Below, one piece after another: positions 18,908-28,368 of a DNA stretch of 64,000 nucleotides. Position 1 is the stretch's first letter; each line of letters begins with the position of its first letter. Origin of the DNA: Vibrio hannami (GTDB lineage: Bacteria > Pseudomonadota > Gammaproteobacteria > Enterobacterales > Vibrionaceae). The translations under genes and the position numbers were made by a program. A model generated the notes under the pieces. The model had not been told where the DNA came from, did no database searches, and worked only from the letters and a program-made list of their open reading frames with translations. The stretch spans positions 1,054,001-1,118,000 of the forward strand of contig NZ_JARQZP010000007.1 of assembly GCF_029589055.1 (NCBI RefSeq), given 5' to 3'.

Positions 18908-20800
18908 CGGTCAACTTGCATTTGGTGACCATCCTTTATTAGATCATTCGGATTTTGCTCTACAAGAAAATGAGCGAGTGTGCTTGGTGGGCCGAAATGG
19001 CGCAGGTAAATCTACGCTGTTAAAAGTTCTGTCTGGCGATATTGTCATGGATGATGGCAAATTCCAGATCACTCAGGATGTGGTTGTTTCACGTCTGGAG
19101 CAAGATCCTCCACGTAATCAGGAAGGTACCGTATTTGATTATGTTTCAGAAGGGCTGCAAGAAGTTGGGAAGCAACTAAAGATTTATAACGACCAGCTCG
19201 ACCTTATTGCCACTGATCCTAGTGAAGCAAATATCAATAAGTTAGCCAAGATTCAGGAGCAACTAGAGCACAGCGGTGCCTGGCGCTTTGAAGATAGAAT
19301 AAAGAACGTTTTGGCTGCCCTTAAACTGGATGGCCATACTCAGCTGACGGATTTATCTGGAGGCTGGCAGAGAAAAGCGGCTTTAGCGAAAGCTCTGGTT
19401 TGCGACCCGGATGTGCTTTTATTAGATGAGCCAACTAACCACCTGGATGTTACTACGATTGAGTGGTTGGAAACGTTTCTGAAAGATTTTCGTGGCTCAA
19501 TAGTGTTTATCTCGCACGACCGTGCGTTTATTCAGTCTATGGCAACCAGAATCGTGGATCTTGACCGAGGTCAGCTGTCTTCTTTCCCTGGGAACTACCA
19601 ACAGTACCTTGTTGATAAAGAGGAAGCTCTGCGTGTTGAAGAAATGCAGAACGCGGAGTTTGATAAGAAACTGGCTCAGGAAGAGGTTTGGATTCGTCAG
19701 GGCATTAAAGCCCGACGGACGCGTAATGAAGGACGAGTTAGGGCACTTAAAAAACTACGAACCGAGCGTAAAGAACGGGTAGAAGTGCAGGGTAAAGCCA
19801 ACATTAACCTTGATAACGCAATGCGAAGCGGAAAAATGGTTTTTGAAGCCCAAAATGTTAACTATTCTATCGACGACAAAAATCTGGTAGAAAATTTTAG
19901 CTTCAACATCATGCGTGGCGACAAGATTGCGCTTATCGGCCCCAATGGCTGCGGGAAAAGTACCGTATTGAAACTTCTACTAGACCAACTTCAGCCGGAT
20001 TCTGGCAAGCTACGCTGCGGTACTAAGCTTGAGATTGCTTACTTTGACCAGTACCGAGAAAAGTTGGATCCTGAAAAAACGGTGATGGATAACCTTGCTG
20101 ATGGCAAGCAAGAAGTGATGGTTGGTGGAAGACAGCGCCATGTACTAGGGTATCTGCAAGACTTCCTATTTCCACCTAAAAGAGCCAGAACGCCGGTAAA
20201 AGCACTGTCAGGGGGAGAAAAAACCGTCTTCTATTAGCAAGGATCTTCCTACGACCAAGTAATTTATTGGTTCTTGATGAACCAACCAATGATTTAGATA
20301 TCGAAACTTTGGAACTTTTAGAGGATTTGCTTGCCAACTATGAAGGTACTCTTTTATTAGTAAGCCATGATAGGCAGTTTGTTGATAATACCGTTACAAC
20401 AAGCTGGATATTTGAAGGCAATGGTAAGATAGAAGAGTTTGTCGGTGGTTATCATGATGCTCAGCAACAGCGTGAGCAGGTGAAGCTTTCTCGTCTGGAT
20501 GAAATGCCAGCAAAAAAAGAGAAAGTGGTTGAGGAAAGTCCCAAAAACAGCCAACCTCGCAATAAACCGAACAAATTATCGTATAAGCTACAGCGCGAAC
20601 TTGAGGCTTTACCAAACAAGCTAGAGACGCTGGAAAGTGAGATAGAATCACTGCAAGAGACAGTGAATACGCCGGATTTCTTTGCTAAACCGGTAGATGA
20701 AACGCAACCAATATTAGATAAGTTATCTAGCTTAGAACAGGAGCTGGAAATCGCTTTTGAGCGCTGGGAAGAGCTTGAATCGATGCAACAGGAATTTTAG
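18885..20800 (+). CDS. uup: ABC-F ATPase Uup, frameshifted
   Basis: Uup is a cytoplasmic ABC-F protein with two ATPase domains that acts at the ribosome and affects transposon excision. Domain 1 has GRNGAGKST, LSGGWQRKAALAKAL and LLLDEPTNHLD. Domain 2 has GPNGCGKST and then a break: the frame stops at 20235-20237 after ALSGGEKTVFY. Adding one A to the A6 run 20218-20223 gives ALSGGEKNRLLLARIFL and joins directly to VLDEPTNDLDIETLELLEDLL and the C-terminal coiled coil. The corrected length is 638 aa, as expected. Without correction, the second ATPase domain loses its Walker B motif. Confidence 0.93.
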
Positions 20801-20801
20801 A

Positions 20802-22766
20802 GTGAAAAGTAGTAAAACGTTTAAATTGTCTGCCGTAGCAACGGTTGTACTTGCTGCCACGAATGCTAATGCAGCCCTTTATCAAGTTGTGGAAGTTAGT
20901 CCTTCATCGACGAGTACTGAATATCATGCTTCTGCTATTGAAGCTTCATCTGGTTCGACGAACTGCTTTAGTTCTAGCTGTGGGACTGGTTCTGCGTACG
21001 ATTTGGCGGGAGATACATTAAAAGCCTCTGAAGGTATTTCATTTAAGAAAGAAGTACCATTTGGTATCGACAACCATTTTTACTATCAGGATCTAGGCGA
21101 TCTTGAGTCATACTGTTATAACCAGTTGAAATATTCAACGTGTGAAGGCTGGGCTAATCGAAATTGGTATGGCGATACAAATTCGGGCATTGGTGGTTTA
21201 CGTAACGAACGAGAGGCATTTTATTTAAACTCTTATAAGTCGAATCACAGTGCTTTTTTAAACGGTTCTACTTTTAGTTTTACACCAGATGCAGGCTCAA
21301 GCGCGCCAAGCAGTATTTCTACTCCTGTTAGCGGTACGATCGACCAGGTGGTTAATACAATTGATTCTGATGGTAACCTTATTGGTAACACTAGTAGTGG
21401 TTATTACAATACCGGAAACTATGTTCAATTATATCGTCATCGTGGTTTCTTCAACAATGGTACTGATACCTTGGTTCTTGAGCCGGAGCCTGACACTAGC
21501 TTGACCTGGGCAAGCGATACAGCTGAGCAGAAACTAGTTAACCAAATGGGTCGTACTATGGCGTTCGACTCATTTACCTACGATTCAAAAACTTACGTAG
21601 TTGGTAGTTCATCTGTTGCTACATTTAATTATGGCGATGGTGATAAGAACTATGGGGGCAGAAGCGTAAGTACCTGTACTAGTGAGGCAGATCCTGCATT
21701 ATCAGCTAACTGTCAAAACTTCGCATTTGCCACTCGAGCTTTCGCCTGGGAACTTGGTACCAGCCCACTAGCAGTTGCTAGCAAGTTTTCTGTAGCTAGC
21801 TGGAACGAACCGACTGTAGATAATTATAGTGAAGCTACCGCTCAGGCGAGTGTACGAGCTGCGGTTATAGCTGATCGAAGCGGTAGTAGCTACGATACTT
21901 TACCTGTATTGGCAGGCTTTAATACCGATCGTGATGGTAACAATATGCTGATGCAGGCGGCTGTTTTCCGTCCAACGGATACTAATACTGCAACGTTTGC
22001 TGTTGGTCAGAATGCCTGGACATCAACACGTATCTCTAATGCAACTGTATCTATCAATGGTGACTACACATATAGCAATTCTACAGCTAAAGCAATCAAC
22101 AAAAACTTGATAGTAGTAGGTGAAGCAAAACTACGTGGTGATACTCCAGAAAATGGAGCGGCAGCTAACAAGATGTTTGTAGCGGATGCAAATGTAGACA
22201 CCCCAACTGCTTCGTATTTCAATGATATGTCGGAGAGTATTTTCTTCTCTGGTGCCGGTGGTGAAGTCAACGCTATCAACAGCTATAACGAAATCGTTGG
22301 TGAAGTGGATGCGGAAACCCACCGTGAAGTAAACGGTAAGATTCGTAAACGTCGTGGCTATATCTACCCATATGATGCAACGGGTTCAGAAAGTAGCCGT
22401 CGTTCTGTATTTAGTAACCGTGCATGGTGGCTTGATGACCTGACGAACGGTGGCACGTACAACACCAATAACAATAAATATCGTGTTGTAAGTGCGACTG
22501 GAATTAACGACGCAGGTGTTATTTCAGCGACAGCGCTTAAATGTGCATCAGGTTACGACAGCACAGCTCACTTCTCTTACTGTGGTGGTGGCACCGAAAC
22601 AGAAACTGTTGTTGCAGTAAAACTGGTACCGATTGCTGGTGCTACGTCTGCCGATATTTCAGCACGAGCATCTGATGATGGTTCTAGCGTAAGTCGAAGT
22701 GGTGGCGGTATTGGCTTAATGTCTATCGCGTTACTTGGTTTATTAGGTTTTAGACGAAGAAAATAA
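20802..22766 (+). CDS. DUF3466 family exported protein with GlyGly-CTERM tail
   Basis: The 654-aa protein begins at a GTG (20802) that directly precedes a signal peptide (KLSAVATVVLAATNANA). The body is rich in Ser, Thr, Asn and Tyr, like extracellular beta proteins. The C-terminus has the GlyGly-CTERM sorting signal: SRSGGGIG, a hydrophobic stretch (LMSIALLGLLGF), then RRRK. That signal is recognised by rhombosortase, and many such proteins pass through type II secretion. The gene begins one base after uup ends, so they are probably co-transcribed. The function of DUF3466 is unknown. Confidence 0.85.
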   Translation: MKSSKTFKLSAVATVVLAATNANAALYQVVEVSPSSTSTEYHASAIEASSGSTNCFSSSCGTGSAYDLAGDTLKASEGISFKKEVPFGIDNHFYYQDLGDLESYCYNQLKYSTCEGWANRNWYGDTNSGIGGLRNEREAFYLNSYKSNHSAFLNGSTFSFTPDAGSSAPSSISTPVSGTIDQVVNTIDSDGNLIGNTSSGYYNTGNYVQLYRHRGFFNNGTDTLVLEPEPDTSLTWASDTAEQKLVNQMGRTMAFDSFTYDSKTYVVGSSSVATFNYGDGDKNYGGRSVSTCTSEADPALSANCQNFAFATRAFAWELGTSPLAVASKFSVASWNEPTVDNYSEATAQASVRAAVIADRSGSSYDTLPVLAGFNTDRDGNNMLMQAAVFRPTDTNTATFAVGQNAWTSTRISNATVSINGDYTYSNSTAKAINKNLIVVGEAKLRGDTPENGAAANKMFVADANVDTPTASYFNDMSESIFFSGAGGEVNAINSYNEIVGEVDAETHREVNGKIRKRRGYIYPYDATGSESSRRSVFSNRAWWLDDLTNGGTYNTNNNKYRVVSATGINDAGVISATALKCASGYDSTAHFSYCGGGTETETVVAVKLVPIAGATSADISARASDDGSSVSRSGGGIGLMSIALLGLLGFRRRK

Positions 22767-22784
22767 CTTTTCATCATATTAGGG

Positions 22785-22818
22785 AACAGGCTCACATATT
22801 GTGAGCCTGTTTTTTTTT
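22785..22818 (+). terminator. terminator after the DUF3466 gene
   Basis: AACAGGCTCAC and GTGAGCCTGTT form an 11-bp stem with a short ATATT loop, followed by T9. Strong intrinsic terminator. Confidence 0.93.
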
Positions 22819-22969
22819 AAGCTTGAGATCAATTTTCAGATCGCTCATTCTTAATCGTGGAGTAACAAAAACTCCATATGGAAGTCATATCGATACGAGC
22901 TAACTTAACAGGGCTATATCGGTATCGTAGTAGTACGTTAGGAAACACATATGTATGAGGAACTGCACT

Positions 22970-23143
22970 ATGAAGAGACAGAAGCGTGATCGCCTGGAAC
23001 GAGCTCAATCTCAGGGGTACAAAGCTGGTTTAAATGGAAGATCTATGGATGATTGTCCATATCAGCAATCTGATTCGAGGTCGTTTTGGTTAGGTGGATG
23101 GCGCGAAGCCAGAGATGATAAAGCCACTGGTCTCTATAAATAA
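22970..23143 (+). CDS. rmf: ribosome modulation factor
   Basis: The 57-aa protein begins MKRQKRDRLERAQSQGYKAG and has CPYQQSDSRSFWLGGWREA, matching E. coli RMF. RMF drives 70S ribosomes into inactive 100S dimers in stationary phase. The start at 22970 is preceded by GAGGAACTG and matches the family N-terminus; an ATG five codons earlier lacks support. It lies upstream and convergent with fabA, as in E. coli. Confidence 0.95.
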   Translation: MKRQKRDRLERAQSQGYKAGLNGRSMDDCPYQQSDSRSFWLGGWREARDDKATGLYK

Positions 23144-23171
23144 CCCCATACTACAATCTACTAATGAGGAA

Positions 23172-23195
23172 TGACCCCGTAAAGGGGTCAAATAT
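23172..23195 (+). terminator. terminator after rmf
   Basis: TGACCCC and GGGGTCA form a 7-bp stem with a GTAAA loop, followed by an AT-rich tract with few T. Confidence 0.65.
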
Positions 23196-23233
23196 TTATA
23201 CATTAGCGCACTATAACTAAATATATGCTTAAC

Positions 23234-23258
23234 AAAAAAGCAGCCTCGATAGGCCGCT
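23234..23258 (-). terminator. terminator after fabA
   Basis: On the minus strand AGCGGCCT pairs with AGGCTGCT around ATCG, followed by TTTTTT. It is about 20 bases past the fabA stop. Confidence 0.8.
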
Positions 23259-23276
23259 TCGTAAAATCATTAGTCT

Positions 23277-23795
23277 TTAGAACGAAGACGTGTCCTGGAA
23301 AAGGCCTACTTTTAAGTCTTTTGCTGAGTAGATCTCTTTGCCGTCAACTAGTACGCGACCATCCGCTAAACCCATTACGAGCTTACGGTTAACGACACGC
23401 TTCATATCTATTTGGTAGGTCACTTTCTTCGCTGTTGGAAGAATTTGACCGGTAAACTTCACTTCGCCTACACCAAGAGCACGGCCTTTACCTTCACCAC
23501 CAATCCAGCCAAGGAAGAAACCAACAAGTTGCCACATTGCGTCAAGGCCAAGACAACCAGGCATTACAGGGTCACCTGGAAAGTGGCAATCAAAGAACCA
23601 TAGATCTGGAGTAATATCTAATTCGGCTTCAATATATCCTTTACCGAATGCACCTTCAGTTTTGCTCATTAGATTAATACGATCCATCATAAGCATGTTA
23701 GGCGCTGGAAGCTGTGGATAGCCAGGACCAAATAGTTCACCACGGCTAGATGCGAGAAGGTCTTCACGATTATAAGAACTGCGTCTGTTTTGCAT
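23277..23795 (-). CDS. fabA: 3-hydroxydecanoyl-ACP dehydratase/isomerase
   Basis: The 172-aa hotdog-fold enzyme dehydrates 3-hydroxydecanoyl-ACP and isomerises trans-2 to cis-3-decenoyl-ACP, starting unsaturated fatty acid synthesis. The active-site histidine lies in FDCHFPGDPVMPGCLGLDA and the aspartate in GLDAMWQ. Length matches E. coli FabA. The lonB-like gene lies upstream on the same strand with a gap of about 65 bases, a conserved pairing. Confidence 0.97.
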   Translation of the reverse strand: MQNRRSSYNREDLLASSRGELFGPGYPQLPAPNMLMMDRINLMSKTEGAFGKGYIEAELDITPDLWFFDCHFPGDPVMPGCLGLDAMWQLVGFFLGWIGGEGKGRALGVGEVKFTGQILPTAKKVTYQIDMKRVVNRKLVMGLADGRVLVDGKEIYSAKDLKVGLFQDTSSF

Positions 23796-23860
23796 TATTT
23801 TATTACTCCAATTGTAAGTAGGTGCATCTTAGTGAACAGGTGTAAGCTAGACAACTCCGA

Positions 23861-25519
23861 TCAGTTAAATGAAAGCCAGCTTCTAACTCTTTGAATCCAG
23901 CCTTCATTCACCTCACCATTAGCAAAGTGATCGATTCTTTCTGAAATTCGGTTCAGAATCGTATCTTCACTATCGCCACGTAGTGCCTTTCCAGTGATCA
24001 GTTCGACCGCTTCATCAACGGTTTCTACAGACCATATATGGAACACATTATCCTTAATGCTTTCTATAACTTCTTTATTTAATGATAAATTCTTTAAGTT
24101 TGATTTCGGTATGATGACACCCTGGTTACCAGTAAAGCCCTGATGTTCACACACATGATAAAAACCTTCGATTTTTTCGTTTAATCCACCCACAGCCTGA
24201 ACGCGACCAAACTGGTCGACAGCGCCAGTAACAGCAATTTGCTGATTAATTGGGCATTCGGAAAGAGCACTGACCAGTGAGCAAAGTTCCGCTAACGATG
24301 CGCTATCTCCATCAACCTCGCTGTACGATTGCTCAAATACAATGGAGGCAGAATAGGGTAGAGGTTCATCCAGGTTCAGGGCACTACTCACAAACGCCTG
24401 CATTATCATCATGCCTTTAGCATGTAAGTTTCCGCCAAGCTCAGCCTTTCTCTCTACATCTGAGATATCACCGTCACCAAAGTGGATAACACAAGAGATT
24501 CGAGCAGGTTCGCCATAAGAGACCGGATGCCCGGGAACATCAATAACGGTCAGGCCATTTACCTGACCAACTTGCTCACCTTCGGTTTCAATGATTACCT
24601 GTCCATCAAAGATATCATCCAGGGCACGAAGGGGAAGGTACGATTCGCGGTAGTATTTGTTGTCTAAAGCGGCTTCGATATGATCGCTGTTAATAGTCTG
24701 GTTTTCTGACTCTAATGCGGCTTCCGAAAGAATAGAGTTATGCCACTGCAACGATAACGGCATGTAATTTTGTTCTTCCGTTTCGCGTGCTCCTGCAGTC
24801 ATTAACCGGTGAAGGCCATCTTCGGACAACGTCGGTAGATTAAAACTGGAACACAGCCACTTTACGTAACCTAAGTAGCGCTCGATATCGTTGGTATCGA
24901 TTTTTAGATCCAACTCGATTTCACTAAATATACAAAAACCCGACTGAATATCTGAATCAAAATAATCCAGTTCACTCATTTGCTCACGATCACCGATAAC
25001 AATCAGTTTTACGTCAACCTGATGAGCAGGTTGCTCCAGTGCGATATGTTTTGGATCTACGTTAACAGGCGATACGGCTTCACCGAGTAGCGCTGATTTA
25101 AGAACCATCCAGGAAGATGGGTTGGCCATAATCAAATTCGCTGAAACAACCAAATATCCACCATTAGCCTTGTTAAGCAAACCAGGAGTTGTAGACACCA
25201 CTTCGCCATCACGCACTTTATATTGGCCAAGAATGGATTCGATCTCTAGCGTTTCAGCTTTAACTACAGGGATTTCAGGTGGAATAATGTGCCCGCTGTG
25301 CAATGCATCAATAACAGCGTTTCTATATATTGCGTTATCGGGAGAGTTAACCAGAAGTACTTTTGTCCAGTTGTGTAGTGCTTCAAAGCGAACAAGTGCA
25401 GAACGTAATCTTGGTTGTAAATCGATAAAGGATAGGGGATCTAACTCTTCAAAACGATCGATAGAGTTTTTGTATTCTGCAAACTGAGGAACGACAGAGC
25501 GCCAGTCTTCTTGGTTCAT
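23861..25519 (-). CDS. LonB-like ATP-independent-type Lon protease family protein (YcbZ family)
   Basis: The 552-aa protein has an N-terminal degenerate AAA-like region and a C-terminal Lon S16 protease domain (about 340-520). The catalytic serine is in VDGDSASLAELC and the lysine in VGGLNEKIEGF. YcbZ-type proteins lie between fabA and matP in enterics and vibrios, as here. I do not see a clean Walker A motif near the start, which is usual for this branch, so ATP use is uncertain. It is divergent from matP. Confidence 0.88.
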   Translation of the reverse strand: MNQEDWRSVVPQFAEYKNSIDRFEELDPLSFIDLQPRLRSALVRFEALHNWTKVLLVNSPDNAIYRNAVIDALHSGHIIPPEIPVVKAETLEIESILGQYKVRDGEVVSTTPGLLNKANGGYLVVSANLIMANPSSWMVLKSALLGEAVSPVNVDPKHIALEQPAHQVDVKLIVIGDREQMSELDYFDSDIQSGFCIFSEIELDLKIDTNDIERYLGYVKWLCSSFNLPTLSEDGLHRLMTAGARETEEQNYMPLSLQWHNSILSEAALESENQTINSDHIEAALDNKYYRESYLPLRALDDIFDGQVIIETEGEQVGQVNGLTVIDVPGHPVSYGEPARISCVIHFGDGDISDVERKAELGGNLHAKGMMIMQAFVSSALNLDEPLPYSASIVFEQSYSEVDGDSASLAELCSLVSALSECPINQQIAVTGAVDQFGRVQAVGGLNEKIEGFYHVCEHQGFTGNQGVIIPKSNLKNLSLNKEVIESIKDNVFHIWSVETVDEAVELITGKALRGDSEDTILNRISERIDHFANGEVNEGWIQRVRSWLSFN

Positions 25520-25668
25520 AATTAGCTAGGGTTCAGATAAAGAGTGCGATTATATATAAAAAGCATAGCTCTACATAATAAATTTGAGACATATCGCTGA
25601 TATTTGTGCTGTCCTTTATGTTAGTTTTGGGTTACGCTGTCACCAGGCGAGCTAATGGACTATCTGTG

Positions 25669-26118
25669 ATGAAATATCAACAACTTGAAAACCTTGAATG
25701 TGGCTGGAAATGGCAATATCTCATGAAGAAGTGGCGAGATGGAGAAACCATTACCAGATATATCGATACCAGCGAAGACTCTCAAGCCGTAGAGCATTTA
25801 AAACAAATCGAACATGAACCGACTCAGGTGCTTGAGTGGATTGAGAACCACATGTCCGAAGAGTTGGATAAGAAGCTCAAACAAGCCATTCGCGCAAAGC
25901 GGAAGCGTCACTTTAATGCCGAACAAGTGCATACCAAGAAAAAATCTATCGACCTGGACTACCGAGTCTGGGAAAAGCTTTCTATCAGAGCGAATGAGCT
26001 GGATTGTACGTTATCCGATGCTATTGAGTATCTGCTTTCAGAAGCTTCTAAGAGTGAAAAAGCTAATCAGACTGTAAGCAGTTTAAAGGAAGATTTGAGC
26101 AAGCTGCTATCAAGTTAG
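25669..26118 (+). CDS. matP: macrodomain Ter protein MatP
   Basis: The 149-aa protein begins MKYQQLENLECGWKWQYLMKKW and contains the ribbon-helix-helix part (KKKSIDLDYRVWEKLSIRA) and a C-terminal coiled coil. MatP binds matS sites in the terminus macrodomain and links it to the division machinery. The start at 25669 matches the family N-terminus; upstream in-frame codons lack family similarity. It is divergent from the LonB-like gene and lies 430 bases from the dif site, which agrees with a terminus location. Confidence 0.96.
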   Translation: MKYQQLENLECGWKWQYLMKKWRDGETITRYIDTSEDSQAVEHLKQIEHEPTQVLEWIENHMSEELDKKLKQAIRAKRKRHFNAEQVHTKKKSIDLDYRVWEKLSIRANELDCTLSDAIEYLLSEASKSEKANQTVSSLKEDLSKLLSS

Positions 26119-26133
26119 TCAGGGAGAAATATT

Positions 26134-26442
26134 ATGATGTACGTAATTTTAATCGGCGCAGTTGTCGTTATTTGGTTGGTTGCTGTCGATAGGCCTGTAT
26201 TAAAAATGACGTTTAAAGACGGAGCATTGGTTGGCCATAAGGGAAATTTACCTCATGCTTTTGGCCACAACTGCAAAGAAATTGGCCACAGAACACCATT
26301 TGACGGTGTGGTGAAAGTCTACATGACACGTTCCGGCGCGAAGCTTAAGTTCTCGAAAGAAATACCAAACAAAATACAGCAGCGCATAAGAAACGTATTC
26401 CCACATCAGGGTTTTAAGAGTTTCGGAAAGAAAAAGGCTTAG
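26134..26442 (+). CDS. DUF3634 family membrane-anchored protein
   Basis: The 102-aa protein has one N-terminal membrane span (MMYVILIGAVVVIWLVAV) and a basic soluble part (FKDGALVGHKG...FPHQGFKSFGKKKA). It matches a small DUF3634 protein found next to matP in Vibrio. It starts 15 bases after matP, with GGGAGAAA as ribosome site, so the two form an operon. Function unknown. Confidence 0.75.
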   Translation: MMYVILIGAVVVIWLVAVDRPVLKMTFKDGALVGHKGNLPHAFGHNCKEIGHRTPFDGVVKVYMTRSGAKLKFSKEIPNKIQQRIRNVFPHQGFKSFGKKKA

Positions 26443-26459
26443 AGTTAAATAACAAAACC

Positions 26460-26487
26460 AATAAAGGCAGCGAAAGCTGCCTTTATT
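26460..26487 (+). terminator. terminator after DUF3634 gene
   Basis: AATAAAGGCAGC and GCTGCCTTTATT form a 12-bp stem with a GAAA loop. It ends the matP operon just before dif and can work in both directions. Confidence 0.88.
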
Positions 26488-26547
26488 GTTAGGACATGTT
26501 CTTAAGGTTACTCAAACCAGACATTACAACTTTGCCGCTACATGCTT

Positions 26548-26575
26548 ACTGCGTATTAGGTATATTATGTTAAAT
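26548..26575 (+). other. dif site / left attachment site of the element
   Basis: XerC arm ACTGCGTATTA (26548-26558), centre GGTATA (26559-26564), XerD arm TTATGTTAAAT (26565-26575). The XerD arm and most of the centre equal E. coli dif, and the XerC arm resembles Vibrio dif1. A complete, apparently functional dif is retained here after insertion. The centre and XerD arm recur at 39986-40002, bounding the element. Confidence 0.9.
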
Positions 26576-26770
26576 ATGGTTCTATTGATTTCATTATCAA
26601 CGAGAGCCTTCTATCCCCTTCAAATCTTTCATTATTTTAGTAGTCGTTTTCTACTACCTCTTGATTTTGGCGTTTTCGCACCATTTGTGGTGTGTATCGC
26701 TCAAAATCATCAATCTCAAAAAAATTGTATTTTTTTGAACTAAATTCGTGATTCTTAGAGGTAGATCACA

Positions 26771-27166
26771 ATGAAAAAACTACTACAACGCATCAAAATG
26801 CGGGACGAACTCTACCAGTGTGGCTATTTGAATGAACATTTAAGCGAAATACTGCTCTATGAGTTCGATTCTATGGAAGCTGCAGCCGATTACCTGGGTG
26901 TGTCTGTTCCAACGTTATATCGATACAAAGCGATCAATAAATGGCCTGTAGCGCAAGCCAGGCTGCTTATGATCCGGCATCGTGGTTATCTTCCTACCAG
27001 TTCGCCCTGGTCTGGGTTTCGTGTGGTTGGTGATAAGCTCATAACGCCGTCAGGCCGCGAGTTTACAGCGCGTGAGCTCAATATTCCGAAGATGATTTCA
27101 AGTAATGACAGTTACGCGCTAATAATGCGCAATAAGAAGCGTCTGTATAAGTTTAGGCGTGGATAG
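26771..27166 (+). CDS. phage-type DNA-binding protein (DUF3653-like)
   Basis: The 131-aa protein has a helix-turn-helix-like stretch (EAAADYLGVSVPTLYRYKA, about residues 37-55) and a C-terminal part with WSGFRVVGDKLITPSGREFTAREL. This matches small phage proteins (DUF3653-like) known mainly from Vibrio filamentous and dif-integrating phages. It is the only rightward gene at the left end, and lies just inside the dif site. AGAGGTAG is its ribosome site. A role in regulation near the attachment site is possible; none is shown. Confidence 0.65.
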   Translation: MKKLLQRIKMRDELYQCGYLNEHLSEILLYEFDSMEAAADYLGVSVPTLYRYKAINKWPVAQARLLMIRHRGYLPTSSPWSGFRVVGDKLITPSGREFTARELNIPKMISSNDSYALIMRNKKRLYKFRRG

Positions 27167-27173
27167 CTAAGTA

Positions 27174-27197
27174 AAAGCCCCAGAACGGGGCTTTATA
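27174..27197. terminator. bidirectional terminator at the left end of the viral operon
   Basis: AAAGCCCC and GGGGCTTT form an 8-bp stem with an AGAAC-type loop between the convergent 26771-27166 gene and the leftward operon. It can stop both. Confidence 0.8.
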
Positions 27198-27390
27198 GTG
27201 GTGTTTCTTCTTGTGGTTGCCAACCGGCATTGTTTTTCTTGTAATCGTTCATCTGGTCTTCGTTCAGCATCCCTTCCCCACAAATTAAATATTCGGTTTT
27301 ATCCTGGTTAGCCGGTGCATGTGGGTAGCGTTCCTGGTAGCTCTCAAGGTAGTTCTGGGCGCTCACGAATTTATAATAGAGGTTTTTCAT
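27193..27390 (-). CDS. small protein, last gene of the viral operon
   Basis: The 65-aa acidic, tyrosine-rich protein begins MKNLYYKFVSAQNYLESYQE. I recognise no family. Its ATG overlaps the stop of the upstream LamG-like gene (ATGA), so it depends on translation of that gene. The position beside a spike-like protein suggests a chaperone or accessory virion protein, but this is inference. Confidence 0.6.
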   Translation of the reverse strand: MKNLYYKFVSAQNYLESYQERYPHAPANQDKTEYLICGEGMLNEDQMNDYKKNNAGWQPQEETPL

Positions 27391-28367
27391 AGCTGCACCT
27401 CTTGCCAGCTTCCAGATTGAGAGTTTTCGATGTTTCCAGCTGTGCTCCGTTTAGCGCTGATGTGAGTGAACTCAATTCGATCTCCATTGGTTGGTGTCGG
27501 CGTGTCGATGTAGAAGTTTATATCTGTACTTTCCGCATCAAACACTACTTTTTCTAGGTAGACAGGTTTATCGACAACTGTTTCACCAATTAGGCGTTGG
27601 CTTGTGTCTGTGACTTGCCCAACCGAGTAGAACCCTTTGATTCCATCAGTTTTACTTGTGATAGTCACCTTACCTAAGTGAGTCTCGGCTAAAGTTAGAC
27701 CCGGAACTTTCACTGACGGATACGCCTGGCAAACCGATTCGTCCACAACCTCTACCGCAATCCCGTTTTCAATGTGCACCACTTGCATCCCTGCCGGAAC
27801 CTGAGCATTTAAATTATTTAGGTCAATGAGCTCCGGAAGCTCAGGCTCTAAGGAATTGTAAGCAATTACGCCTTCCCCTTCATCGATAATGTACTCATAC
27901 TCATCATTTAAGTTAATGTCGTATAAGTAACCTGCTAGTCCCGCTGGCGCACTACTGTCAATCACATGGTCTTCACTCCATGACGCATTCGCGGTCTGTT
28001 GATCGAGTTGACCATCAATTAATAGCGTGGCGCTTCCATTGTATACTTCAAGGCGTATAACATGCTCTTTATCATCCGTTACCGATATCGAACCGGTGAC
28101 GGTTGATGCTTCATCCGGAGAGTAAAAGCGAAATGTCCCCCCTAGATTAAAGCGACATATTCGTTTGCCTGTAGCGGAGTTAATCAACACGCTACGATAA
28201 TCGATAGATGTGCCTTTGTACTTAAACTCAATGAAATACCCATTAGCGCCTGATAACGTAATGGGTTTGAATTTGATATGCGTATTCCCATCAAAATACA
28301 GCACCCATCTAAACAGCTTCTGAAAAAACAGGATCATGCTTTCAAAGGTTCGACGAACGACTGGCAT
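27387..28367 (-). CDS. LamG/concanavalin-like candidate receptor-binding spike protein
   Basis: The 326-aa protein starts with a short hydrophobic stretch (SMILFFQKLFRWVLYF) and then alternates beta strands in a pattern like LamG or jelly-roll lectins: NTHIKFKPITLSGANGYFIEF, FRFYSPDEA, EHVIRLEVYNGSATLLIDGQ and LAGYLYDINLND. The C-terminal part (about 190-326) is a second beta-rich domain. Tailless PM2-like viruses carry a receptor-binding spike at the capsid vertices, so this is the best spike candidate in the operon. It starts next to the stop of the upstream gene and ends overlapping the following one. Confidence 0.6.
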   Translation of the reverse strand: MPVVRRTFESMILFFQKLFRWVLYFDGNTHIKFKPITLSGANGYFIEFKYKGTSIDYRSVLINSATGKRICRFNLGGTFRFYSPDEASTVTGSISVTDDKEHVIRLEVYNGSATLLIDGQLDQQTANASWSEDHVIDSSAPAGLAGYLYDINLNDEYEYIIDEGEGVIAYNSLEPELPELIDLNNLNAQVPAGMQVVHIENGIAVEVVDESVCQAYPSVKVPGLTLAETHLGKVTITSKTDGIKGFYSVGQVTDTSQRLIGETVVDKPVYLEKVVFDAESTDINFYIDTPTPTNGDRIEFTHISAKRSTAGNIENSQSGSWQEVQL

Positions 28368-28368
28368 A

